Of a DNA stretch of 64,000 nt, positions 41,768 through 51,749 are shown piece after piece (the stretch's first letter is position 1; each line of letters begins with the position of its first letter). Below the pieces are notes generated by a model. It worked only from the letters and a program-made list of their open reading frames with translations, was not told where the DNA came from and ran no database searches. Position numbers and translations under genes: made by a program. This DNA comes from Brettanomyces bruxellensis (Eukaryota > Ascomycota > Pichiomycetes > Pichiales > Pichiaceae): positions 372,001 to 436,000 of the forward strand of contig NC_054685.1 in the NCBI RefSeq assembly GCF_011074885.1, given 5' to 3'.

Positions 41768-44132
41768 TCATCCCTTGAGGTTTCTCCTCTGTATATTATG
41801 CCTGGCATTAACAGCTTTTCCACCCTTTCCAACATCTCTATTAAAGCTCAGATACGGAATCCAGCCGCTTTCAATCCGGCTGCAATCAATATCACCTTCC
41901 CTGTACATTGCTTCCGGGAATATTTCCTGAACCGGATACTTGAGTCCTCCTTTCACAAACACCAACTTTTCATCTTGCTCTGTCACCAACTCCGAAATAT
42001 GCGATAGGTCGATCGGCGTGTATATGTTAACCGATTTGGACCGACGGTCTATCGAATGAATAAGCGCCAATCCATGGTATTTCATATCTGCCCCTTCAAG
42101 GAGTTGGGAGCACTCAACGGCTATATTAGGCAGTCCCTTTGCCTGTATCAAACGGCCACTTTTTCTCACGCTGTCTGTCAAAGAACTAACGAGATCACTG
42201 AAATGGCTTTTTGTCGCTGTGAACATTCCCACAACCTGAAAAACTAGAAAATCATCCACATCCTCTGCATTCACGTTGCTGTTTCCATCGAGAAGCGAGA
42301 TGAAAGCAAGTGGCTTCTGAGTTCCACATTCCAGTGATGAGTAAGGTATCCTGTATGGTGATTCTGATAGTAGAGGTGTGAAATCATAGTGGTGTGTGTG
42401 TATGCTGTAGTGGAAGTACGATAAGATCTTAAAATTTCGTATCTGCGAAGAAGAGTACTTCATGGTGTGAACACTTGAGGGAAGATGGAAGCCTTGAAGA
42501 CGAATTAAATAGTCATATTGTAGTCCTTCCAAAAGATACTGGTCGTTCTCTGGTCTTTCCGAGTTTGTAAACAATACGAGATGTGTTATATGCATCATTC
42601 TGGTTAACTCTTCGAAGATCTGAACTCCAAACCCTTTAATCCAGCCAGGAGTATTCACCAAAACTGGACAATCGGCTGGCAAATTGTCTATGAGTCTCTT
42701 CAGTTTCCTAAAGAAGCTTTGAGGTTGTACTTGTGGGCTTGTAAATCCAACAAATTCCTGTATGTCTGGAACTGGCATTTCGCTCTTTTGAGACAGTTCC
42801 TTTAATGAATTTATGGATCCAAATGCAGGCTTGCGATGTATTGTCACGGAGATGCATCCGGGGTCCGAAAATTCGGTTTGTCCTGGGTCAATATCTAAAA
42901 CTGCAACCTGCTGCACACTGATCAAATCCGCTTTTCGCACCATATGATTAAGTAATATTCTTAAAAAAGTCGACTTGCCGGAATTCTTACCGCCTAGAAG
43001 TAATATGTTGTGTGGTGTTGGCTTTTTTGAAAGGTGTGCCTCCTGTATCTCTGATGTTAACGCATTCCGATAGTATCTCCAATCCTCGAGTTCCGTCGTC
43101 CCGATTTCACCCTCAGAAGACGATTTAATAGGCCGAAACGAGTACGGATTAGAGTGCATGCCATTTTTGACATTAACATCATCTTTCGTGCAGTATATAT
43201 TCTTCAATTGCGAGTACAGCATTCCAATCTCGTTGCTTCCATCAAACCAGTTCTCTATCTTCACCACTGACATGTACTTAGGAGAGAAAAAGTTTGCAAT
43301 CCATTTATTCTGGCTGTTCTTTACCAGTTGTGAATTTTGAGCTGATGTTGGTCGGATCACCGGGAGAGAAGAAAGAGAAGATGCCTCCACCTCCAACACA
43401 TGTTTTTCGTCAGCATGAAAAACGATTGTATTTAACGTTATTGCACCTTTTTGCACGATCAGCTTGAACTTACCTTTTATCATAAGGCAGTCCCCTGCTC
43501 TTAATCCAACAACTATATTATTGTTATAGTAATTTATACCTTCTGGATCAACAGTTGAACTAGTAGTCACATCAACATCAACGTATCCTCTCTTTGAGTT
43601 TGACAAAAGCGTCTTCGCACCCATCCCAAAATCAATACTGAGCGATTCGGCGCTTGTTTTGAATCTATCATCGCTGTTCTTATCATTATTATCGTCTTGG
43701 CTACTATCAGAACTGTTATCAGTACTATCATTTGTGTCGGAATTCTCAGTATCATTTGTATCACTTGATTGGTCTACCATACCATTTATCAATCCAAGTT
43801 CAATCGCACTCTTAACCCCGTCCTCATCTTCATCGATTTGCAAGATCTCATCATCATTCGTGTTTTTTTCGCAATTTACTTTTTGGCGCTTAATGTTGAT
43901 CCTATTATTTGATTGTATCTCATGTATTGAACTCAATGTATCTGTTTCACCACCCGTCACCACATTTTTGGTATGTATCTTTCTTGTAATATCAACACTT
44001 ATCTTGTCCGTATCATTCTTTCTTGCCCTTTTTAGCCTTGCAAATGCACTCACTGTATCGGATATTTACTCCAAAGTTAGTATGTGAATAAATTACATAA
44101 AGTAACAGCTTCAACTTACGCCTTTGAGACAT
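41768..44132 (-). CDS. GRC3: Polynucleotide 5'-kinase Grc3, spliced with a 13-nt first coding exon
   Basis: Exon 1 44120-44132 (ATG TCT CAA AGG C) and exon 2 41768-44052; about 765 residues. The intron has donor GTAAGT, a TACTAAC branch point and acceptor ACAG. Without it the long frame starts only at a GTG. Residues 5-150 are basic/acidic and disordered (Asp/Ser/Asn-rich, with SDTNDTENSDTNDSTDNSSD). The Grc3/Clp1 core holds the P-loop LLLGGKNSGKSTFL (Lys ~364), DIDPGQTEF (Walker B-like) and GWIKGFG. Grc3 phosphorylates the 5'-OH end made by Las1 in ITS2 pre-rRNA cleavage (family knowledge). Confidence in both splicing and function is high. Confidence 0.92.
44053..44119 (-). other. Intron of GRC3
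   Basis: A 67-nt intron. Donor GTAAGT reads on the minus strand from 44119. A perfect TACTAAC is at 44076-44082, and the acceptor ACAG ends at 44053. The CTG codon is split by it (C at 44120, TG at 44052-44051). Confidence 0.9.
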
Positions 44133-45777
44133 TTCCTGAGGAAAATGGTCAATAATGTGTTAAACACCTGATTTTCCAATCACTTGATATTCTCTGTAGG
44201 TTTGAATTGAAGTTTTGCATAGATACAACAAACCGTTAAGTTTTGGTTATAGACAAATTTTCGTTTGTTGCCAGGTCTTTTTGTAAAGATAAATCTCTAC
44301 ACCACAAATACTGTCCTACCATCGTATTTTCGCTATAATCAGGGATTGTACTTCTTTTCGGTATATTTTGTGTGGTAGGAACTAGTAGAGCTATAAAGTA
44401 AATGTCCATGTGTACAAATTCTGCAAATCTCTTCTGTTGAAATTTCAATCTTTACTCCTTATATCACATACAAAAATATAAGCGTAATTGCATCTTGTTT
44501 ACTACTTGATGGATATTGTATATGATGTTTAATCAAAGGTATGAAGACAAGTTCCAAATATGTCAAATGATCATTATTTTTATGTTCGACATGAAAGTGT
44601 TATTTCTTAATGTGAATTGATAGTGGAAATTGGCGAAGAAATCGTAAGATGACATCTCTCTTTTTTACTTTAAAAAGTATATAGCATAACATGACTCTAA
44701 AGATTCAACCATCCTATAACCTCATTCAATACAAGCTCAAAGGCATCTTTCATGAAACATTGCTAAGCATTAACATTTTGAGTTTCAGATTTAATTCACT
44801 TTCTTTTACCACTAATTGAATTCTTATACATAACCAATCTTTCTTACTGCATAAGAGAACAACTTCGAAGGTCAATTGAACTCGATTACATTTTAGATTC
44901 TTGTATTCAGCAATGGTTGATCGTTTGCATTAATATCAGCAAATTGCCTTTTGAATGATAAATCCAGATCAAATATTGATAATACTTCTTATGAAAGCAT
45001 TTATTTTCATGTTCGGAATTTGGTACTTATCTTCATCACATTTGTTAAAATGAATACGATAGGCAGACCTAACTTCCTGCGTCGATTATGGACGATCTCT
45101 TCGAAAGCTTCATTAAGCGCCAGAAAAGTTTTTTGTAGCTGGTTTTACCGATGACCAATAGGAAAGCAGCGAAATTTTCACTGGGCTACTAAGCAGTGGG
45201 GTGATTTTCACTCAAATCCCAATTCTTACTGGTAACTACAAAACGACGGACTTGCACTTATCAATATTTAGGGTACTGTGAATAACAATTAAGATAAGTT
45301 CCTCTTGAAATCTGAAAGTATCTGACTGAAGAAACTAAAAGTACCTGATTGAAGAAAGAAAAAAAGTCTTCCAAAGCTAGATCATGTAACTCCTATTGGA
45401 AAGTGCATTACTATCTAATTCGCAAAGTTTGATGAGAAAAATACAAGTAGTTACCTCCGTACAGTAAGTAAGGACTGTGGTATTATTTCTACGAGTTACA
45501 TTTAAAGTTATCTTTCCAATAATACCGCCCAAATAGACTGAACATTATGCATGCGTTTTAGCTTGCCTATTATTGCGTGAAACAACTTATGATGCTCTGT
45601 GGTGTGTTTTTTCGGTAATTTTTTTTTTTTTTCTACTTCCTCCAAACCTTATTTTCTCAACCTAATTTCATGCTTAAATTCTGTCAAGCACATTACTTTT
45701 CTCTACTTCGAACCTCTTCCAATTTCACACAACGGTAACGTTCCAAATAGAGTATAAACCAAAGATAGGATATCAAA
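44133..45777. other. Intergenic region GRC3 5' / COX12 5'
   Basis: 1.6 kb between divergent genes with no supportable gene. A CCAAT pentamer (45153-45157, HAP-type) lies about 620 bp before COX12, rather far for a Hap2/3/4/5 site. A T-run is at 45619-45632. Confidence 0.45.
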
Positions 45778-46053
45778 ATGACCGAATACAAACTACAAAC
45801 ACCAGGTTTCGATGCTAGATTCCCCCAACAAAATCAAACCAAGCATTGCTATCAATCATACTTGGATTATCACAAATGCGTTGCTTTGAAAGGTAGTGAT
45901 TTTGAGCCTTGCAAAGTGTTCTGGCACACTTTCCAGTCTCTATGCCCTCATGATTGGGTGGAGAACTGGGATGATGAAAGAGAAAAGGGAATTTTCCCGG
46001 GTGACTTGTCTATTGATCAATTTAAGGATAAGACTGAAGAGAAGAAGGAGTAA
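45778..46053 (+). CDS. COX12: Cytochrome c oxidase subunit VIb
   Basis: A 91-residue small protein of the mitochondrial intermembrane space side of complex IV. It has the twin-Cys helical hairpin: CYQSYLDYHKC (C-x9-C) and CKVFWHTFQSLC (C-x10-C), which folds through Mia40 oxidation. The N-terminal PGFDARFPQQNQTKHC and the CPHDWVENWDDEREKGIFPG segment are typical of Cox12. It is a little longer than S. cerevisiae Cox12 owing to a charged tail (KTEEKKE). Confidence 0.96.
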   Translation: MTEYKLQTPGFDARFPQQNQTKHCYQSYLDYHKCVALKGSDFEPCKVFWHTFQSLCPHDWVENWDDEREKGIFPGDLSIDQFKDKTEEKKE

Positions 46054-46460
46054 AGAAAGCTGCCAATACATATAAACATCCTCATCACTTTCCAAGATGC
46101 ATCACACACTGTCATTCACACCAGAATTTAATTGTTGCCCATCATTGAACACGTCTTGTTTTTTTGAAATATTGTGTTAGGCATCCGTGGACGGTTGTTA
46201 TTGACTTTTATTCTTATTTATTCTGCCAGCAGCTAACGCATCCTTAGTTGGCTGGACTCTGGATGATTGAACCACGAAAAAAGTGGAATACCATCGCTTT
46301 CCATATTTTTGTTTACTTGTTGTTGGTGCTTATTGCTGAATTGTTGCTTTCTATTCTAACTCCATATCCTTGCTGCGATTAATGGCCAGCTATTTATTAT
46401 TATATCTTCAATTCACATCTATTTTTTTACTGCTATCATTATCTCGTAACTATACAAACT
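46054..46460. other. Convergent intergenic region COX12/POP6
   Basis: No gene seen. T-rich 3' flanks. Confidence 0.5.
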
Positions 46461-47255
46461 CTATTCTCTCTGCCGGCTCCACCCTTCTTCAACCAAGCCT
46501 GTAAATTTGTCCTTTAATTCGCTTGAAATCTCGGCATCCTGGTTTTCGGGCCTGAGATTCAGGTAAGAGTAGAAAACTGGAATTTTTACATCTTCTTGTA
46601 TCTTCAAAGCATCAAGTTCTCTTCTAGTGTACCCACCGTTTTCTGTTACCGTTTGATTTCGCCCAGTTTTACTTCCAGTAATCTCTGTTTTGCCTTTGGC
46701 CCTCTTTCTTCGCTGCTGCCGAAACTCCGATTCGCTCATCAAGCTATAATCCAAGTAGTTGAACTGATCAAACCTAAACCGAAGATTCTGCACTTCCTTA
46801 TCTCCAACGACAACTTTTTCCATTCCATCGATTTTAGCATTTCTTCGATTCCGCTCAACCTTATCCATCTTACTCTTCTCAGAGACCTGCACTCCTATCT
46901 TTTGCTTCACAATTTCAACTATCGTCACTAGCTTCTGTATTGATTGGCCACTTGCAATTAATAGAATTTCAATCTCTGGTTCTTTCATTCTCTCCTGTAG
47001 AAGTTTCAGTATCTTGGACAATCTCTTCTTAATGCTGTCATTCTTGTTGATCACCATCCTGTTCATATTCGATTGTGTGCCCTGACCTGCCTCTGTCAAA
47101 AATCTGGTATTCTGACTTTCGCTTTGCGACAATATTTCTCCCCACACTAAGCTTCTAGTCGTTTCTGATTGTGTACCATGTGCATTTTGTTGTGTATCTT
47201 TATAATTTGACAATCCAGTGCCCTTTCTTTTTCGTGGATTCTCTGTTGCAACCAT
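46461..47255 (-). CDS. Pop6-like Alba-fold subunit of RNase P/MRP (candidate)
   Basis: A 264-residue protein. The middle carries IEILLIASGQSIQKLVTIVEIVKQKI, an Alba-fold pattern as in Pop6/Rpp25 (strand, then SIQKLVTI helix). A basic linker leads to VQNLRFRFDQFNYLDY. Near the C-terminus, LKIQEDVKIPVFYSYLNL fits the last strands of the fold. Pop6 binds the P3 RNA domain of RNase P/MRP together with Pop7. The protein is considerably longer than S. cerevisiae Pop6 because of a basic N-terminal region and a middle insertion. Two ACGCGT boxes lie 159-185 bp upstream. The assignment is by pattern only, so moderate. Confidence 0.5.
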   Translation of the reverse strand: MVATENPRKRKGTGLSNYKDTQQNAHGTQSETTRSLVWGEILSQSESQNTRFLTEAGQGTQSNMNRMVINKNDSIKKRLSKILKLLQERMKEPEIEILLIASGQSIQKLVTIVEIVKQKIGVQVSEKSKMDKVERNRRNAKIDGMEKVVVGDKEVQNLRFRFDQFNYLDYSLMSESEFRQQRRKRAKGKTEITGSKTGRNQTVTENGGYTRRELDALKIQEDVKIPVFYSYLNLRPENQDAEISSELKDKFTGLVEEGWSRQRE

Positions 47256-47892
47256 TTGTATTTTTTATTCGAGATCTGTGCAATGCTTTGTGATATTTTG
47301 TAATCTCTTGCAATGCTTTGTGACACTTCCTATTGCTTTGTAGTAAATTCTGAGTTGATATCGGTGCACCTGAAAAATCATCTCTCATCCAGAAAAATAA
47401 GGAGCGCAAATCGACGCGTCGGTTGGGCTTGTGGACGCGTCCAATAACATCCGACAAGGATTTGACATGATTCTTGTTTGCAAGAAACAAGTATGGGGTT
47501 CAAATTATAGTAATGAATTGAAATGTGTTAAGTAAAAGTGTCAGTATAGGTTTTTGAGCTAAGTTGAGTAAAAGCATGGGTAAAATCGTTTGAGGTGTTG
47601 TTTTATATGTTATATGCCCTTCGTTAACTCATTAGTATATGCAGTATAAGGCATAATTTGGCCTTCATGTCTACCAGTAAGTATATGACACCCGAATTAA
47701 CCAATCACAGTGTTTGTGCCGCTTCACATGACTACAAAATTGCACGTTCATGCTAAAACTGTTTATTTTTGTCACACCTACCACGCTGAAAAATTCGTAA
47801 ACACATAAATAGCGACAAGGGCCGATTTTTTACTTCACGTACTATTTATTAAGAAGCACATATACAGTGGCACAAAGCAACACCTACACACA
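47256..47892. other. Divergent intergenic region POP6-like / DNAJ gene
   Basis: No gene seen apart from the ACGCGT pair. A short imperfect repeat (TTGCAATGCTTTGTGA-type, 47278-47342, three copies) lies just upstream of the POP6-like start. Confidence 0.5.
47414..47440. promoter_or_regulatory. Pair of ACGCGT boxes (MCB) before the POP6-like gene
   Basis: Two perfect ACGCGT hexamers, at 47414-47419 and 47435-47440, about 160-185 bp upstream of the POP6-like start. Paired MCBs are a classical MBF target arrangement. Each sits inside a near-palindromic GACGCGTC. Confidence 0.45.
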
Positions 47893-48723
47893 ATGGGGGT
47901 TCCGTTTCCAGATATTGATCCATACGAAGAACTAGGTGTGGCGAATGATGCCGTCCCGCCTGCAATTAAGAAAGCATACTATAAATTATGCTTGAAGTAC
48001 CATCCGGATAAGTTGCAAAAAGAGTCTAAGGAAACGCGAGAAAGGCACAGGGAGAAGTTTCAAAGGGTCCAGTTCAGCTATTCGATATTGAAAGATGCGA
48101 AAAAAAGAGCACGCTACGATGCCTCAGGCAGTGTTGAGGATAGTTGTGTTTTGGATGATGACTTTGACTGGAAGGATTTTTTTAAGAGATACACGGAGAC
48201 TAAAGTGACGGAAGAGATGATTGATCAGGATAAAAAGCAGTACCAGAACTCGGCCGAGGAGAGGGATGACGTGTTAAATTCGATGGAGTACTACAAGGGG
48301 CAGTTTCTGCGTTTGTTTGAGGCGATTCCGCACTTGGAGTTCAGCAAAAAGGAAGAGGAACGAGTTTTCAAGATAGTTGAAGGGTTGGTAGAGGGAGGAG
48401 AATTGGAGGAGTATCCGGCATGGAAGAAATACGTGGGGGACAGAAAGAAGGAGGTGCGCAAAATGCTTCGAAAGTCGAAAAAAGAGGCCAAGGAGGCCGA
48501 AAAGCTGTTGGCAGACATCAAAGCCAAAAATAAGAAAAAGGATAATTCACAAGACACACTTTCGGCAATGATCAAAGCGAACCACAAGAAGAGGAAAGAT
48601 CCGTTCGAACAGCTTGTGGCAAAGTATTCGAAGAATAGCCGAGGCCGGGCATCCGGGAAAAGTGAGTATGATATGGATGATGAGGAATTCGAGCGAATGC
48701 AAAAGGAGATGTTGAAGAAGTAG
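47893..48723 (+). CDS. J-domain protein of the DNAJC9 type
   Basis: A 276-residue protein. An N-terminal J domain (PYEELGVANDAVPPAIKKAY and YHPDK with the HPD motif, then YSILKDAKKRARYDASG) is followed by DDFDWKDFFKRYTETKVTEEMI, the stretch that characterises DNAJC9 homologues. The tail is Lys/Glu-rich and helical, with KNKKKDNSQDTLSAMIKANHKKRKD, compatible with a nuclear, histone or nucleic acid partner. DNAJC9 recruits Hsp70 to histones H3-H4 in animals; whether the yeast protein does so is not known. No G/F-rich or zinc-finger region, so it is a class C J protein. Confidence 0.85.
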   Translation: MGVPFPDIDPYEELGVANDAVPPAIKKAYYKLCLKYHPDKLQKESKETRERHREKFQRVQFSYSILKDAKKRARYDASGSVEDSCVLDDDFDWKDFFKRYTETKVTEEMIDQDKKQYQNSAEERDDVLNSMEYYKGQFLRLFEAIPHLEFSKKEEERVFKIVEGLVEGGELEEYPAWKKYVGDRKKEVRKMLRKSKKEAKEAEKLLADIKAKNKKKDNSQDTLSAMIKANHKKRKDPFEQLVAKYSKNSRGRASGKSEYDMDDEEFERMQKEMLKK

Positions 48724-48829
48724 AGGAAAAGCGGTTAGCAGTTTGAAGGAAGAGGTCGAAACACAGAGTTGGAGTGGGGTGCACATTTACTAATATGAAC
48801 ACACAAGCTGCAGTTCGGTAGAGTGTGGC

Positions 48830-48955
48830 TTATGGTCAAAGTAAATTTGGTCGAAGTAAATTTTGTGTACGTAATGTCAAAGTAGATTTGGACAAAGTAA
48901 ATTTTGTGTAGGTAACGTCGAAGTCATTTTGGTACAGGCAATGCGTACGTAATAT
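48830..48955. repeat. Imperfect tandem repeat, TTGGTCAAAGTAAATTT unit
   Basis: About three imperfect copies of a 45-50-bp unit containing (A)AAGTAAATTTTGTGTACGTAA and GTCAAAGTAGATTTGG. Confidence 0.65.
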
Positions 48956-49214
48956 TTAAGTCCGAGAATCCAGGAATGAGGAACCGCGGGATATGTTGTG
49001 TGTGTGAATTTTTGAATGCGATAATTTTTTGTGCCTGCGTACTTGTTTACTTAACTTAGGGTAGTTGAGCATTTTCATGGATTTGATGGGTTAGAGACAC
49101 TTTGTCTGTTACAGATTGTTGTTGATATACAAGCTAAATTTATAGATTTGAGATTTCATTTTTGCTAAGTTGTTTTGTTTTAGTGTCGAAGGAGCCAAGA
49201 TATAGATTTTTGAA

Positions 49215-49350
49215 GATACAGTATCTGGTAGAGATTTCTAATACTGCAATTTCTCATAATAGCGGATACTGAATCTTCTAATACAGTGATTTCTGATTGA
49301 AACTTCTAACACAGATTCTGACTGAGACTTCTGATACAGTGATTTGTGAA
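49215..49350. repeat. Imperfect tandem repeat, CTTCTAATACAGTGATTT unit
   Basis: Five or so imperfect copies of a 25-30-bp unit with core ACTTCTAATACAGTGATTTC and TGA between copies. Confidence 0.7.
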
Positions 49351-49584
49351 TTAATAGTGGAAATCGTTACATTAGGCAGTACAGTGATAGGATATTGATA
49401 TTTGTTTGTGCATAGACTCTTTTGGTCTGGCATAATTGATAGAGACATAGCATTCAGGATTTAATATATTAACAGAATTTGATTGGTTTTGTTAATATCT
49501 AAAGGTGCTTGTTGGAAAAGTTTGCATTACATAATAAAATAAGTGCCTGCTAGCACTAGCATTAGCATTTGATACTTTTAAATT

Positions 49585-51630
49585 ATGACTTTGGAGGAAG
49601 AGAAATTTCCCCTTGAGGGGAAAGAGGCGTGTGAAGTTTTTTCTACGGGCGAGCTTGAGTTGATTGGGCGGATGCTGGGAGCGAGTGGAGTAAATGAACC
49701 GCAGGGATTAAATGAAGCGCAGGGAGTAAATGCGCAGAGAGTAAATGCGCAGGGAGTAAATACGCAGGGAGCAAATGAAACACAGGATGCGCAGGAAGTG
49801 CGCGCATTGCCGAGGTGGCGGCGGCGGAGCCGGGTGCGAGAGAGCCGCATGCCTGCGCCAGCAGGGCAGGAGACTCTGGCGCCCCCGACAAAGCGCCGAC
49901 TGGTGTCTGGGGAGAAACTTCGGGGCGCGCTTACGCCGCTTGCACCGCTTGCGCCGCCACTCCCGTCTCCCGGCGCGTCGCCCACGCGTATGGAGGAATC
50001 TATGGGGCTAGTGGTAGCGTCAGGAGGTGCGCCGGTTGTGGGCGCTGATGGGCGAGCGTGGGAGGCGGTGCGGCAGGCTGCGCAAGTGCTTGCGGCAGTG
50101 CCGCCCGGGTCGTTGGCGGCGCGATATGCGCTGTGGCAGCTGGTGCAGCGCGCCGACCGCCCGGCTCTCTCGACGTTGCAGCGTGTGATTAAGAGTGCGC
50201 TTCGCAAGGATGTCGTTCAAAGCCTCCCCGCAGAGGTGGCGTACCGCATCTTTGCGGAGTTGGACTTCCGTACGCTGGTGCGCGCATCGGAGGTATGCCG
50301 CGCATGGCGCACGACTAGCGAGCAGGACGCGGCACACTTGTGGAAGCGGCTGGTGCTGCGGGACAACTTGGTGCGCGATGAGGCGGAGTATGATGCGGAG
50401 CGGAGGTGGCTTGCGGGGCTGCGCCCGGAAAAGGAGTGCGGGTGGGTTGCACGGCAGATCTACCGGCGGCGGCGCATGATCGGGCAGCGGTGGCGCGATC
50501 CGGATTTCCACCCCGTGCGCAAGACGCTCCCCTGCCAGGGCCCCAGCGTGATCACATGCCTGCAGTTCGACGATGACAAGATTGCCGCCGGATCGGATGA
50601 CAACAACATCACAATCTACGACACGCGCACGGGCAAAGTACGCGCAGTGCTTGCGGGTCACACAGGGGGTGTGTGGGCAATGAAATACCGCGGGAACACG
50701 CTAGCGTCCGGGTCGACGGACCGCACGGTGCGCATCTGGAACATAGCGCAAGGGGTGTGCACGCATATTTTCCGCGGCCACGTGTCAACCGTGCGCTGCC
50801 TGGAGATAATCGAGCCGCGGCGCATTGGCACAGATGACGAGGGCCGCGCCATTGTGTTTCCTGAGACGCCGCTACTCGTGACTGGGTCGCGGGACGCAAC
50901 GTTGTTTGTTTGGCGGCTGCCGGAGAACGGCGCGCAGGATGCGGTTGCGGGTGCGCCGGTGGATTTGGACGAGCGCGCGAACCCGTACCTGGTGCGCGTA
51001 CTGCGCGGGCACACGGGGTCGGTACGGGCAGTTGCGGGTGCAGGTAACATCTTGGTTTCCGCAAGCTACGACACGACGGCGCGCGTGTGGGACTTGCGCA
51101 CGGGCGAGTGCAAGTTTGTGCTTGCCGGCCATGCAGACCGCATCTACAGCTGCGTGTACGATGCGCAGCGCAGCCGCTGCTACACGGGGTCCGTGGACAA
51201 CACGGTGCGCATGTGGGACGTGCGCACGGGGCGCTGCGCCGCCATCCTGGAGGGCCACCAGATGCTCGTCGGCCTCATCACGCTGTCGCCGCATGCGCTC
51301 GTATCTGCAGCCGCAGATTGGACCGTGCGCGTGTGGGACCCAGACTCCGGCGCGCCGCGCCACGTCCTGCGCGGCCACTCCTCCGCAATCACGTGCGTCC
51401 AGAACAATGACTACTTCATTGTTTCCGGATCCCAGGGCATGTTGAAGCTATGGGATACCCGCACAGGTCGCTTTATCCGCGATCTCGTCGATGACGTCAG
51501 CGGCGCCGTGTGGCAGGTGCGCTTCGACTACCGGCGCTGCGTGGCGGCGGTGCAAAAAACAGACCGCACCTGTCTCGAGATTCTTGACTTCTGCCCGCCG
51601 GAGTCCGACCGCTGGGCCAGGGGCGAGTGA
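49585..51630 (+). CDS. CDC4: F-box/WD40 protein Cdc4 (SCF substrate receptor)
   Basis: A 681-residue protein. An F-box lies around residues 210-258 (SLPAEVAYRIFAELDFRTLVRASEVCRAW). A short helical linker is followed by about seven to eight WD40 repeats from residue ~315 to the end. The first repeat (SVITCLQFDDDKIAAGSDDNN) and the STDRTVRIWNIAQGVCTHIF block resemble Cdc4 more than Met30. Cdc4 is the substrate receptor of SCF and directs phosphorylated Sic1, Gcn4 and others to ubiquitination (family knowledge). The N-terminal ~60 residues contain a tandem GVNAQ-type repeat. The coding region is strongly GC-rich (many GCG, CGC and CGG codons) against AT-rich flanks. The family call is firm; CDC4 versus a paralogue is likely. 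Confidence 0.9.
   Translation: MTLEEEKFPLEGKEACEVFSTGELELIGRMLGASGVNEPQGLNEAQGVNAQRVNAQGVNTQGANETQDAQEVRALPRWRRRSRVRESRMPAPAGQETLAPPTKRRLVSGEKLRGALTPLAPLAPPLPSPGASPTRMEESMGLVVASGGAPVVGADGRAWEAVRQAAQVLAAVPPGSLAARYALWQLVQRADRPALSTLQRVIKSALRKDVVQSLPAEVAYRIFAELDFRTLVRASEVCRAWRTTSEQDAAHLWKRLVLRDNLVRDEAEYDAERRWLAGLRPEKECGWVARQIYRRRRMIGQRWRDPDFHPVRKTLPCQGPSVITCLQFDDDKIAAGSDDNNITIYDTRTGKVRAVLAGHTGGVWAMKYRGNTLASGSTDRTVRIWNIAQGVCTHIFRGHVSTVRCLEIIEPRRIGTDDEGRAIVFPETPLLVTGSRDATLFVWRLPENGAQDAVAGAPVDLDERANPYLVRVLRGHTGSVRAVAGAGNILVSASYDTTARVWDLRTGECKFVLAGHADRIYSCVYDAQRSRCYTGSVDNTVRMWDVRTGRCAAILEGHQMLVGLITLSPHALVSAAADWTVRVWDPDSGAPRHVLRGHSSAITCVQNNDYFIVSGSQGMLKLWDTRTGRFIRDLVDDVSGAVWQVRFDYRRCVAAVQKTDRTCLEILDFCPPESDRWARGE
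49690..49790 (+). repeat. In-frame 15-bp tandem repeat in the CDC4 N-terminus
   Basis: About five to six copies of a unit coding for GVNAQ or similar (GVNEPQ, GLNEAQ, GVNAQR, GVNAQ, GVNTQ, GANETQ), with core GGAGTAAATGCGCAG. Confidence 0.8.
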
Positions 51631-51749
51631 GGGAGCGCGGGAGTTGCCGTTTTTGGATGATGGGTTTTGCAATGCGTGAGGAGGGATTATTTGCTGTAGC
51701 TTAGGCAGGTGTCTGGTAATGGTGGAATTTAACATAGCTCTGAAATATA

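Larger units (their letters stand above)
48724..49584. other. Intergenic region DNAJ gene 3' / CDC4 5'
   Basis: No gene seen. Two degenerate tandem blocks are listed at 48830-48955 and 49215-49350. The CDC4 promoter is AT-rich, unlike its coding region. Confidence 0.5.

Noticed and set aside
44951..45154. 67-codon frame between GRC3 and COX12
   Set aside because: No motif, no splice support, composition like its AT-rich surroundings.
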